Shown piece after piece: positions 16,413-24,748 of a stretch of 26,108 bases of DNA. Numbering within the stretch: the stretch's first letter is position 1; every line of letters starts with the position of its first letter. The notes under the pieces were generated by a model. That model was given only the letters and a program-made list of their open reading frames with translations, made no database searches and had not been told where the DNA came from. Position numbers and translations under genes: made by a program. Location of the stretch: the NCBI GenBank assembly GCA_002695185.1, contig NZOF01000098.1:1-26108 (forward strand). Direction: 5' to 3'. The DNA is from Erythrobacter sp. (GTDB taxonomy: Bacteria; Pseudomonadota; Alphaproteobacteria; Sphingomonadales; Sphingomonadaceae).

Positions 16413-16651
16413 CGACCTCTCCTCGCCCGGCGAAGCTGACGCGTTATAGCGAAGGGCCGACGAAACACCCTGGAGATGGTGGCGACAACAGCGCCGCGAA
16501 AGAGCGGTTGTGAAATTGGGAAAATCCACAACGGTCTCACGGCTTGGCTTTGGCTTCCCAACTCAGATGCGGCAGCAGGTCAGGCGCCAATAGTGTTGCG
16601 TCTCAAGAATTTGGCGTCACATTATATAGCCCAAAAGCCGGGAGGGTCCGC

Positions 16652-18967
16652 GTGCACATCGAGTTTGTCGAGATTGCCAATTTTAGGAAGCTGCTGTCCG
16701 CGCGTGTCGATCTTTCTACCACAACAACGCTGTTTGTCGGGGCAAACAATAGCGGCAAGACCTCGGCGATGCTTGCAATGCGGCGGTTCCTCTCGCCGCG
16801 ACGCTGCCCGTTTGAGATTCACGACCTGACTCTATGCCACTGGCCGAACCTTATTACGCTCGGTGAAAGCTGGATTGCAGCACGCGATGCGGATGAAGTC
16901 GTCGATCTGACGATCGCACCGTGGGTGAGTTCGTTGCCGACGCTCGATCTCTGGCTTCATGTCGAGACGGGCGAGATGCACCATGTGCGCGATCTCATAC
17001 CGACGCTAGACTGGGAGGGCGGCCGTCTCGGGGTCCGGCTACGGTACGAGCCCAAAGATCTCGGGCTGCTCTACAAGGATTTCATGGGCGCCGTGACCGA
17101 TGCCGAGGCCATGAAGGCCGCTGCCATCGCCGCGGTCGCGGTCGAGCACCCGGACGTCGATCCGCAGCCCGACCCGCCCAAGCTAACGGTATGGCCGACC
17201 AACCTGATCGACTTTCTCAGCAAGCGGCTCTCTGCGCATTTCACGATCCGCGCCTATACGCTCGATCCGGCGCTGCTTGTCGACCCGGTCAAATCACAGG
17301 CCCAACCGCAAGCACTGCCTCTCGCCTCGTTGCCGATCGAGGGCGATCCGCTGAAGGGTCTTATCCGGGTCCATGATATCCCCGCCCAGCGCGGCTTCGG
17401 CGAAGAGCAGTCGGGGGACGATGATGACGATACGCCGGTGTCCGCATCGAGCAACCGGCTCTCGGACCAGCTGCGCAGCTATTATGCGAAGCATCTCGAC
17501 CCGACCAAGGGCCCCGACCCTAAGGATCTCGGTGCTCTGCAGGCAATTGAAGCTGCGCAGGACGCCTTCGATAAGCGGCTGACCGAAAGCTTCACGGCGG
17601 CGTTCAGCGAGGTCGAGGGCATGGGCTATCCCGGCGTCACCGATCCCCGGCCTCGAGTCTCGACGCGGCTCAAGGCAATTGACGGGCTCAACCACTCAGC
17701 CGCGGTCAGCTTTGAAGTCGATGTCATCGCAGAGGATGGTGTGACCATGCCGCTTCTACGGCTACCCGAGGCTAACAACGGCTTAGGCTATCAGAACCTC
17801 ATCTCGATGATCTTTCGGCTTATGAGCTTCCGCGACGCCTGGATGCGGGTGGGCAAGGCCTCAAAGGGCGGTGTCATTAATAGCACCGAACCATTGCACC
17901 TCGTGCTCGTCGAAGAACCCGAGGCGCATCTGCACGCCCAGGTGCAACAGGTCTTCATCAAAAAGGCCTATGCGGTGTTGCGCGCGCATGACGACCTGAT
18001 CGGCAATGACAAGCTGCGCACCCAGCTCGTCGTCAGCACCCATTCGAGCCACGTCGCACACGAGACGTCGTTCGCCTGCCTGCGTTACTTCCGCAGGCTG
18101 CCGGCCGGCATGGTGGCAAAAGTGCCGGTCTCGACGGTCATCAACCTCTCCGAGGTATTCGGGACCAGCAACGATACCGAGCGGTTCGTGACGCGCTACC
18201 TGCGTGCTCAGCATGCCGATCTGTTCTTCGCCGACGCGGCCATCTTGGTCGAGGGTCCGGCCGAGCGCATGCTGCTGCCGAACTTCATCCGCGCGCATTA
18301 CGACGAGCTCAACCAATGCTACATCACGCTGCTCGAGATTGGCGGCAGTCACGCGCATCGCTTGAAATCGCTGATCGATCATCTTGGCCTACTTACCCTT
18401 ATCGTTACCGACCTCGACACGCTCGACAAAACGGGCGGCGCATCGGTGCAGCCGGCAATGGGTGTTGATCAGAAAACCAACAATGCGACCCTCAAGACCT
18501 GGGTGCCGGGCACCGATGACGTCGACACGCTGCTCGATGCACCAGTCGCGTATAAGATCCAGTCGCAGCCTGAAGATCAGCTCTTTGCGGTGCGTGTCGC
18601 TTATCAGACCCCGCTTACCGTGACGCTGCCGGGAACCGATGCCCCGGAGATCGCTCTGCCCTACACGTTCGAGGACGCGCTGGTGTTCGAGAATTTGGCG
18701 TTCTTTGCTGCGTTGAAGGGCACCGGTCTCGTACGCAAGTTCAGCGACGCAATCGAGGCAGGCGGCGGGGCCGCCGCAATCGGCGAGCAGATGTACCTTG
18801 CCCTCAAGAATGGCAAGAAGGCTGAATTCGCCCTTGACGTGATTGAGACCGAAGGATTCAAAGATCTTGTCGTTCCGCGATACATCGCTGAAGGGCTCGA
18901 GTGGCTGCTACTGCAGCTCAAGAAGAAGCGCGTCGAGATCCTGCCCAAGGTGGAGGTAGCCGTGTGA
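16652..18967 (+). CDS. Class 2 OLD-family ATPase/TOPRIM nuclease (Gabija GajA-like, long form)
   Basis: The start is the GTG at 16652, with GGGAGG at 16640-16645; the frame is open further upstream without a ribosome site. The product is 771 aa. The ABC-type ATPase has FVEIANFRKL, Walker A G30-ANNSGKT, Walker B near residues 417-422 (LVLVEEPEAHLHAQ), and the H-loop STHSSH at 462-467. The TOPRIM part follows with VEGPAE (E534) and TDLDTLD (D587, D589). It is coupled by overlapping GTGA to a UvrD-like helicase, the arrangement that defines class 2 OLD pairs and the Gabija anti-phage system. GajA is usually nearer 580 aa, so this is a long variant; the extra length lies mainly between residues 150 and 400, including an acidic stretch (EEQSGDDDDDTP). 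Role as DNA nuclease in phage defence is inferred. Confidence 0.82.
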   Translation: MHIEFVEIANFRKLLSARVDLSTTTTLFVGANNSGKTSAMLAMRRFLSPRRCPFEIHDLTLCHWPNLITLGESWIAARDADEVVDLTIAPWVSSLPTLDLWLHVETGEMHHVRDLIPTLDWEGGRLGVRLRYEPKDLGLLYKDFMGAVTDAEAMKAAAIAAVAVEHPDVDPQPDPPKLTVWPTNLIDFLSKRLSAHFTIRAYTLDPALLVDPVKSQAQPQALPLASLPIEGDPLKGLIRVHDIPAQRGFGEEQSGDDDDDTPVSASSNRLSDQLRSYYAKHLDPTKGPDPKDLGALQAIEAAQDAFDKRLTESFTAAFSEVEGMGYPGVTDPRPRVSTRLKAIDGLNHSAAVSFEVDVIAEDGVTMPLLRLPEANNGLGYQNLISMIFRLMSFRDAWMRVGKASKGGVINSTEPLHLVLVEEPEAHLHAQVQQVFIKKAYAVLRAHDDLIGNDKLRTQLVVSTHSSHVAHETSFACLRYFRRLPAGMVAKVPVSTVINLSEVFGTSNDTERFVTRYLRAQHADLFFADAAILVEGPAERMLLPNFIRAHYDELNQCYITLLEIGGSHAHRLKSLIDHLGLLTLIVTDLDTLDKTGGASVQPAMGVDQKTNNATLKTWVPGTDDVDTLLDAPVAYKIQSQPEDQLFAVRVAYQTPLTVTLPGTDAPEIALPYTFEDALVFENLAFFAALKGTGLVRKFSDAIEAGGGAAAIGEQMYLALKNGKKAEFALDVIETEGFKDLVVPRYIAEGLEWLLLQLKKKRVEILPKVEVAV

Positions 18968-20868
18968 GCACCGTGCCTGACGATGATGTCTTTGACGCTA
19001 AGGCCGACGAGACCATCCTTGCCTGCCTTGATCTCGACAAGCCTAAAAGCTTCTTCCTCTATGCCGGTGCGGGGTCCGGCAAGACGCGATCGCTGGTCGA
19101 AGCGATCCGTATCGTGTGCCGTGAACAGGGGCGGCGTCTCTCGCTCGCCGGACAGAAGATTGGTGTCATCACCTATACCAATGCCGCCTGCGACGAGATT
19201 AAGCAGCGTCTTGAGTTCGATCCCCGCGTAGAGGTCTCGACCATCCACGCCTTCGCCTGGTCGCTGATCGGCGGCTACGACGGTGACATCCGCAAATGGG
19301 TCGCTGCCCGAATGCTGCAGGACATCGCGGAACTGGAAAAAGCGCAGGCCAAGGGCCGCGCGACGAGCAAGGCCGCGATCGATCGTGCCCGTTCGATCGA
19401 GAGTAAGCGCCGACGCCATGCCGGGCTCGATGCTATTCAGCGGTTCATCTACAGCCCAACCGGAGACAACCGCACACGCGATGCCCTCAATCATGCCGAG
19501 GTGATCGCGATGACAGCGGAGTTCTTGACGGCCAAGCCTGGTCTACGTCGGCTGTTAGTTACGCGATTTCCAATCCTGCTGATTGACGAGAGCCAGGACA
19601 CAAGCCGACGGCTGATGGATGCGCTGCTCGACGTTCAAGCGGCGCATCGCGAAAGCTTCATCCTGGGCCTGTTCGGTGACACGATGCAGCGCATCTATGC
19701 CGATGGAAAGACCGGCCTTGCCGAAGCCATTCCAGAAGACTGGGCAAAGCCGCGTAAAGAGATGAATCACCGCTGTCCGACGCGGGTCATTGAGCTTATC
19801 AACAAGGTTCGGCGTGACGATGACGGCCAAGAACAGCGGCCGCGCGCCGATGCGCAACCGGGGGTAGCCCGGCTCTTCCTGCTTCCCCATACGACCGCAA
19901 ACAAGTCAGCGGCGGAAGCAGCGATCGCGCAACGAATGGCTGATATTGCTGGAGATCCAGCCTGGGCAGACGGTTCGGAAGCGATAAAGACGCTGGCGCT
20001 TGAGCATATGATGTCGGCGCGCCGGTTCGGGTTCGAGCAGTTCTTCGAACCGCTCTATGCCGTCCAGCGTATCAACACCGGGCTGCTCGACGGGACTGGT
20101 GCTGGCCTGGGCATCTTTACGCGTGAGATCCTGCCGTTGGTCAAGGCCCTACGAGTTGGCGATCGGTTCGCGACGGCGGCAATAATCCGCAAGACCTCGC
20201 CGCTGCTTGACCGTGACGCGCTGAGGGATGCCGGCGAGGCGCAGCAGGACCTGCTCGATCGAGCGAAAGGGGCCTGTTCGGGGCTGCTGGCGCTGGTCGA
20301 CGGGCAACCCTCGGCGAGCCTGCGTGACGTGTTGCGCTATGTCGCCGAGCACCGATTGTTCACTGTGCCGGACGTGCTGTTGCCCTTTGCCGCCGCCGAC
20401 CCCGACCCCGACCCGGTAGACGGGAACGACGCGGACGAGGACGAGGAAGAAATCGACATTAAGAGTGAGATCGCCGCCTGGCGGCAAGCGCTTGAGGCGC
20501 CGTTCGGTCAGATCGACAAATATGACCGCTATGTCTGCGGCTTTTCGCAGTTCGACACCCATCAGGGCGTGAAGGGCTTGGAGTTTCCAAGGGTGATGGT
20601 CGTCATCAGCGACGAGGAGGCTCGCGGCTTCTTATTCAACTATGACAAGTTGTTCGGCGCAAAGGGGAAGAGCAAGACCGATCTCGACAATGAGGCGGCA
20701 GGCGAAGAGACGACAATCGATCGTACACGGCGCCTTTTCTATGTGACGTGCAGCCGCGCCGAGCGGAGTTTGGCAGTCGTCTATTACGCTGAGAATCCCA
20801 CAGCATCGCGCGACGCGCTGCTGCAGCAGGGTTGGTTCGCAGAAGATGAAATCGAGATTGTGAACTGA
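18964..20868 (+). CDS. UvrD/PcrA/Rep-like helicase partner (Gabija GajB-like)
   Basis: The start is the GTG at 18964, overlapping the OLD stop as GTGA, giving 634 aa. The superfamily 1 motifs are complete and in order: motif I A34-GAGSGKT, Ia ITYTNAACDEI, Ic STIHAF, II LLIDESQD (D208, E209), III GLFGDTMQRIY, V THQGVKGLEFPRVMVV, and VI RRLFYVTCSRAERSL from about residue 589. A highly acidic insert (PDPDPVDGNDADEDEEEID, about residues 478-497) sits in the 2B region. In Gabija, GajB acts with the GajA nuclease, sensing or processing DNA ends. The overlap implies both are made from one message. It could alternatively be a repair helicase, but pairing with an OLD nuclease argues for defence. Confidence 0.85.
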   Translation: MSTVPDDDVFDAKADETILACLDLDKPKSFFLYAGAGSGKTRSLVEAIRIVCREQGRRLSLAGQKIGVITYTNAACDEIKQRLEFDPRVEVSTIHAFAWSLIGGYDGDIRKWVAARMLQDIAELEKAQAKGRATSKAAIDRARSIESKRRRHAGLDAIQRFIYSPTGDNRTRDALNHAEVIAMTAEFLTAKPGLRRLLVTRFPILLIDESQDTSRRLMDALLDVQAAHRESFILGLFGDTMQRIYADGKTGLAEAIPEDWAKPRKEMNHRCPTRVIELINKVRRDDDGQEQRPRADAQPGVARLFLLPHTTANKSAAEAAIAQRMADIAGDPAWADGSEAIKTLALEHMMSARRFGFEQFFEPLYAVQRINTGLLDGTGAGLGIFTREILPLVKALRVGDRFATAAIIRKTSPLLDRDALRDAGEAQQDLLDRAKGACSGLLALVDGQPSASLRDVLRYVAEHRLFTVPDVLLPFAAADPDPDPVDGNDADEDEEEIDIKSEIAAWRQALEAPFGQIDKYDRYVCGFSQFDTHQGVKGLEFPRVMVVISDEEARGFLFNYDKLFGAKGKSKTDLDNEAAGEETTIDRTRRLFYVTCSRAERSLAVVYYAENPTASRDALLQQGWFAEDEIEIVN

Positions 20869-21155
20869 GGCCGAGTGTCACAACCGAGTGGTTGCGAAAC
20901 CTGTCAAATAGCCGCATTTTGCCTCCCGCAGCTGAAAGCAATATGTCAGCAGGCGGTCCAATCTCAGTCGGCCAAAAAGATTAGCGGTGCGATCGCAGAA
21001 CGTCGGTATTTGACAATGCCCGCCGTTCGTCGCTTCGTCGGTGAATGGCGGTTTTGTTCCACGATGCGGAGTTTCGCTTTCAGCAGCAGCCGACGAGTCG
21101 CCGTCAAATGAGGCGAATGCTTGGTTCTCGCAAACCGCAAACGCCACTATTTCGC
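20869..21155. other. Gene-free stretch with degenerate GC-rich repeats
   Basis: I see no convincing gene here. There is a short hairpin right after the helicase stop (CAACC-GAGT-GGTTG, 20881-20894) without a T-tract. Degenerate text (for example around 21035-21110, GAATGGCGG and CAGCAGCCGACGAG) resembles diverged sphingomonad intergenic repeats. Confidence 0.4.
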
Positions 21156-21188
21156 TGGACAGAAATGGACACAACGATATAGTTGTGT
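21156..21188 (+). promoter_or_regulatory. Promoter with overlapping palindromic operator, giving a leaderless message
   Basis: TGGACA (21156-21161) and TATAGT (21178-21183) are 16 bp apart. A palindrome with 7-bp arms, ACACAACGATATAGTTGTGT (21169-21188), covers the -10 element. The expected transcription start falls at about 21190, directly at the ATG at 21191, so the mRNA would be leaderless. The XRE protein encoded by the second gene is the likely ligand of the palindrome, as in autoregulated toxin-antitoxin operons; that is inferred. Confidence 0.55.
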
Positions 21189-21190
21189 TC

Positions 21191-21658
21191 ATGATACCAG
21201 ACTTGATCGAGCTGGGCTCACCTTGCCCTTGGGCCGTGCTGCCGCCCGGCATTCACGACACGACCCTCGCTGAGGTAGAGGCTCGCTTCGCGACCACACC
21301 TCATCGCAAGTGGCTGTTCGATGGCTTCGTCCGCATGGTTCAGGTTCTGGCCGCCGCCGGCTGCCGTTATGTTTATCTGGATGGAAGCTTCGTGACCGCG
21401 AAACCGCACCCCGGTGACTACGACGGCTGCTGGGAGCATGTCGGGGTCGACCCGGCCAAGCTCGATCCGGTTCTTCTCGATTTCGACAACAAGCGAGCAG
21501 CGCAAAAAGCAAAATACCTCGGTGAGATGTTCATTGCCGGAATGCCCAACGGGCCGGGCGCACCCTTTCTCGACTTCTTCCAAGTCGAGAAGTCATCCGG
21601 CCAAGCCAAGGGCATTCTCCGCATTCCGCTCGCGCCGCTGAAAGGAGCGACGCCATGA
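21191..21658 (+). CDS. DUF6932-like nucleotidyltransferase-fold protein
   Basis: The protein is 155 aa. The ATG at 21191 is chosen because it follows the promoter directly and begins the recognisable domain (MIPDLIELGSPCPWAVLPPG); an upstream in-frame extension is repeat-derived. The segment YLDGSFVTAKPHPGDYDGCW holds a GS dipeptide (G65, S66) and D76-Y-D78, the GS...DxD pattern of minimal nucleotidyltransferases. In this fold the two Asp bind metal for NMP transfer to a protein, RNA or small molecule. Proteins annotated as DUF6932 share this layout, often beside XRE or toxin-antitoxin-like genes. The stop overlaps the XRE-peptidase gene (ATGA), so the pair is coupled. The substrate is unknown. 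Confidence 0.65.
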   Translation: MIPDLIELGSPCPWAVLPPGIHDTTLAEVEARFATTPHRKWLFDGFVRMVQVLAAAGCRYVYLDGSFVTAKPHPGDYDGCWEHVGVDPAKLDPVLLDFDNKRAAQKAKYLGEMFIAGMPNGPGAPFLDFFQVEKSSGQAKGILRIPLAPLKGATP

Positions 21659-22920
21659 TCACCAACGAAAAGCAGTACAGGTCGTCGAAGGCTTCGATCG
21701 AAAAGCTCGCGGAAGCCTTTGCCGCACTCGAGACGCCGACCAGCGACTTCCCTGAAGTGTTCGCGAAGGCGCAGCGCTCGGCACTGCGCAGCCAAATCGA
21801 CGAACTCGAGGAGGACGTGCGCTTCTACGAAGACCTCCGCGCGGGCAAAATTTCGGAATTCTCGGCGGATAGCCTTCACGATCTTCCTGATATCCTCATT
21901 CAGGCCCGCATCGCGCGCGGCATGAGCCAGAAGGATCTCGGGGATTTCCTCGGCGTCGCCGAACAGCAAATCCAGCGCTACGAATCCGACCGCTATCGCA
22001 TGGCAAGCCTCGACCGACTCACGGAGGTGGCCGACGCCCTGAACGTGCGCATCGTCGAGCGCGCCCAACTGGTCGGAGGCCCGAGACTCGATAGCGTCGA
22101 TCCGACGGTTTGGCAGGCATTCCCGGTCGCCGAAATGTATAAACGCGGCTGGTTCGAGGACTTCTCGGGCACGCTCTCACAGGCAAAGAAGACTGCCAGC
22201 GATCTAATCCCGTCATTCCTGCGGGGTACTCACTCGCAGTTTGCGCCGATGGCCCTTCACCGCAAGTCGGTACGATCGAGCGGACAAGTCCATGAAGCCT
22301 CCATTGCCGCTTGGGAAGCGCGAGTTCGGGCACTGGCCGATCGAAATCCGCCCGACTGCGCGTTCGACCGAGACCGTCTCACTGCGGAATGGGTGCGCGG
22401 CCTGGTCGGGCTCAGTCTGGAACACAATGGACCACGCCTTGCAGCCGACTATCTGCGCGATGTAGGCATATCGCTGGTGATCGAACGCCACCTGCCAGGC
22501 ACGTTGCTTGACGGTGCCGCGCTGGCGTCAGCCGATCATCATGCCATTGTCGCGATGACCCTGCGTCACGACCGGCTCGACAACTTCTGGTTCACGTTGC
22601 TCCACGAGATCGGCCATCTGAAGCTGCACATCCGGTTGGGAGAATACGCGGCGATCTTTGACGACAACGACTCGCCGGCAGCCGACAAGGTTGAGCAGGA
22701 TGCCGACTATTTTGCGCAGGAAGCCCTGATCCCAGAGGCAAACTGGAACCTTGCTGTGTCGCGCTTCACCCGCAACGACAAGGCGGTCGTGGCCGATGCC
22801 AAACGCTTTGGCGTGGCACCTGCGGTGATCGCTGGCCGGATCCGGCGGGACGCGAATGACTACACGCTGTTCCGGACGCTCGTCGGCAATGGCGAAGTTC
22901 GCCGCCAGTTCGATATTTGA
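21655..22920 (+). CDS. XRE regulator fused to ImmA/IrrE-type metallopeptidase
   Basis: The protein is 421 aa. An N-terminal helical part (MITNEKQYRSSKASIEKLAE) resembles the start of HigA-like antitoxins. The HTH spans about residues 80-130 (ILIQARIARGMSQKDLGDFL, then AEQQIQRYESDRY). The C-terminal half is a zincin with the active site H317-E-I-G-H321 in FWFTLLHEIGHLKLH, followed by KVEQDADYFAQEALIP, a typical third-ligand region of the ImmA/IrrE family. Such fusions act as repressors that are inactivated by or cleave a partner, as in phage and mobile-element switches. Here it probably binds the palindrome at 21169-21188. It is the second gene of the operon, coupled to the nucleotidyltransferase-like gene. 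Confidence 0.85.
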   Translation: MITNEKQYRSSKASIEKLAEAFAALETPTSDFPEVFAKAQRSALRSQIDELEEDVRFYEDLRAGKISEFSADSLHDLPDILIQARIARGMSQKDLGDFLGVAEQQIQRYESDRYRMASLDRLTEVADALNVRIVERAQLVGGPRLDSVDPTVWQAFPVAEMYKRGWFEDFSGTLSQAKKTASDLIPSFLRGTHSQFAPMALHRKSVRSSGQVHEASIAAWEARVRALADRNPPDCAFDRDRLTAEWVRGLVGLSLEHNGPRLAADYLRDVGISLVIERHLPGTLLDGAALASADHHAIVAMTLRHDRLDNFWFTLLHEIGHLKLHIRLGEYAAIFDDNDSPAADKVEQDADYFAQEALIPEANWNLAVSRFTRNDKAVVADAKRFGVAPAVIAGRIRRDANDYTLFRTLVGNGEVRRQFDI

Positions 22921-22931
22921 GGGACGACGAC

Positions 22932-24017
22932 ATGCCAATTACGCACACCGACTACGTGCCGATCCTCAAATGGCGGCAGGGCGAGTACCAAGCGCTCTTT
23001 CGCCTGCCGGACGCCGTTAAGGACAGGACCGTTCCTCTTATCGAGATCACACCCCCGGATTTCGATTTCGAGGCGTGGACACCTTCGAAGTCGATCGACG
23101 ATCACGTTGCAAAGTTTGCCGCTCGCTTTCGAGCCAAATGGGGAACGCGCCTCGCGCTGCTCGACTGCGGCCTGCTGGATCCGGCTGAGGTGATGCAGGG
23201 CGGAAAGCATCCAATGCTATACCTGTGCGAGGAGGCTTTCGCACAGGGAGCCACGCTTGTCCCGGTCATTAGACTGAACAGCAACGCAGGCTATCGCACG
23301 GCCGTGAGAGCCGCGAACGCATTGATGCAGACCGGAGTGATATTGCGCTGTTCTCTGGACGAAGCTCTGGATCCCGATTTCGACCGCAATGTTGGTGTAG
23401 CACTTCAGCAACTCGGTGTGACCATCGCCGAATGCGATGTGGTTCTCGACCTCGAAGCCCCTGCCTGGGATCCTCAGGACGTGCTGATCAACATAGTCAC
23501 CGCTGCGATCCAAGCATCGAATGCCATGGCGACTGCGCGCAGCCTCATCCTCGCGGGTACATCATTTCCCGCTTCTATGGGCGAGGTGACCGGACCCATT
23601 CAGTTCTGGCCTCGGCGGGAATGGACGTTTTTCCGGGCGCTACTGGCTAATCTGGGCGAGACCCTCCGCAAACCGACATTTGCTGACTATGCCATTGCCG
23701 CCAATGGGTACTCACAAATGGACATGAGGAAAGTGAAGCCTTCGGCAACGATCCGCTACGCCTGTGACGATGGCTGGATTATTGCCAAGGGTGTCAACGT
23801 GCGTGACAACGGGTTCGGGCAGTATCGGGGATGCAGCGGCACCGTTACAGGATCAGCCCACTTTCTGGGTTCGGGTTTCTCGCCCGGCAGTGACTATATC
23901 GAGCAGTGCCGAGACGGGATTGCCGGCACCGGGAGCCTGTCCACATGGCGGTGGGTAGGCTCGAACCATCACATCACAAAAGTGGTGGCCGATCTCGCCA
24001 CGATGTTCGGGCCTTGA
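22932..24017 (+). CDS. Beta-family protein (phage/defence-associated, function unknown)
   Basis: The protein is 361 aa. The ATG at 22932 is preferred because GAGGGA (22919-22924) lies 7 nt upstream; a TTG at 22917 is also in frame. The opening YVPILKWRQGEYQALFRLPD, followed by RTVPLIEITPPDFDF, is the hallmark of proteins annotated as beta family. The middle keeps an alternating beta-strand/helix pattern (RLALLDCGLLDP, ATLVPVIRLNSNAGY, CDVVLDLEAPAWDP) suggesting a TIM-barrel-like or Rossmann-like fold. The C-terminus is aromatic (YIEQCRDGIAGTG, STWRWVGSNHHI). No catalytic motif is certain. Its gene starts 11 bp after the XRE-peptidase stop, so it belongs to that operon, and its last 44 bp overlap the convergent nuclease gene. 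Confidence 0.7.
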   Translation: MPITHTDYVPILKWRQGEYQALFRLPDAVKDRTVPLIEITPPDFDFEAWTPSKSIDDHVAKFAARFRAKWGTRLALLDCGLLDPAEVMQGGKHPMLYLCEEAFAQGATLVPVIRLNSNAGYRTAVRAANALMQTGVILRCSLDEALDPDFDRNVGVALQQLGVTIAECDVVLDLEAPAWDPQDVLINIVTAAIQASNAMATARSLILAGTSFPASMGEVTGPIQFWPRREWTFFRALLANLGETLRKPTFADYAIAANGYSQMDMRKVKPSATIRYACDDGWIIAKGVNVRDNGFGQYRGCSGTVTGSAHFLGSGFSPGSDYIEQCRDGIAGTGSLSTWRWVGSNHHITKVVADLATMFGP

Positions 24018-24570
24018 GAGTCTCGCGGACAGTCTGCGATAGACGGCGCAGCGGCAGCCTATCCACCAACATCTTGTAGAGCGTCGCGCGTGGAGCGCGG
24101 AGTTCTCGCTCCGAGACGCCAAGACTTCTCAGGATCGCTTGCGCTTCAGGTCGCCACAGCAGACGAGCCAGAATAAGTGGATCGATACCCTTGTTTGCTC
24201 GTTCCGGTCTGACACGACGGAACCGCACGCCCTGGGTCGCGCCGCGCTCGGCGACCATGATGCCCCACCAATCAGGCACCATCGTCATGGCCGATGCGAG
24301 ATGTTTGGGATCGACGATCAACAAGGCCTTATCGACGACCTCGCCATAGGCGGCCACCTGCCTGGGCAGGCGCTCGAGAGTGTCAGCCTCTGCCTTGATT
24401 TCGACGCCACGGATGTGCCCGTTGATCACAGCAATGTCGATCCGGCAGTTGCCGTGATCGAGGCCGAGTTCGTCGATGACCAGAGTATCGGGACAGGCTC
24501 GGGCGTGCGTCAGCAACCGCCGATAGGCGGCCTGCCTGATATCACTGTCTCGAAGCCGTCTCAAAGCCAT
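23974..24570 (-). CDS. sce7726-family PD-(D/E)XK nuclease-like protein
   Basis: Taking the ATG at 24570 gives 198 aa beginning MALRRLRDSDIRQAAYRRLL, where LRDSDIR is the usual start of sce7726-family proteins; a TTG at 24606 would add 12 residues. Neither has a clear ribosome site. The nuclease core is E34 (VIDELGLDHG), D45 (RIDIAVING) and E57-I-K59 (RGVEIKAEADTLERL), the pattern of PD-(D/E)XK enzymes. A C-terminal helical region follows (IDPLILARLLWRPEAQAIL, SLGVSERELRAPRATLYKML). It is convergent with the beta-family gene and overlaps it by 44 bp. sce7726 and beta/sce7725-type genes are recurrent neighbours as I recall, which supports a joint role, probably cutting foreign nucleic acid. Confidence 0.75.
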   Translation of the reverse strand: MALRRLRDSDIRQAAYRRLLTHARACPDTLVIDELGLDHGNCRIDIAVINGHIRGVEIKAEADTLERLPRQVAAYGEVVDKALLIVDPKHLASAMTMVPDWWGIMVAERGATQGVRFRRVRPERANKGIDPLILARLLWRPEAQAILRSLGVSERELRAPRATLYKMLVDRLPLRRLSQTVRETLKARTSWRDRPPLL

Positions 24571-24688
24571 CCCGAATCGATAGCCGTGGTTATAGCTGAG
24601 TGGCAACGGTCAATGTTACGCCGGGCCTGCCATGACTTATCGGATTGGGAATGTACGGTGTGTTGGTGCCCCCCTTTATAGCTCTGCG

Positions 24689-24715
24689 AGGTTAGGCTAA
24701 CCTAGGTGCCTAGCC
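24689..24715. promoter_or_regulatory. Overlapping palindromes upstream of the island dut
   Basis: AGGTTAGGCTAACCT (24689-24703) is a perfect palindrome around one central base. CTAGG-TG-CCTAG (24702-24713) overlaps it, and GGCTA...TAGCC (24695-24715) spans both. This nest lies 34 bp before the TTG start of dut and could be an operator. No convincing -35/-10 pair is visible. Confidence 0.35.
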
Positions 24716-24748
24716 AGATTTAGAAAACAAATTTTCGAAGGAAATGAG

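Noticed and set aside
16544..16651. N-terminal extension of the OLD nuclease from 16544
   Set aside because: The extra 36 residues have no similarity to the family start and no ribosome site, whereas GTG at 16652 follows GGGAGG and begins at the conserved ATPase strand.
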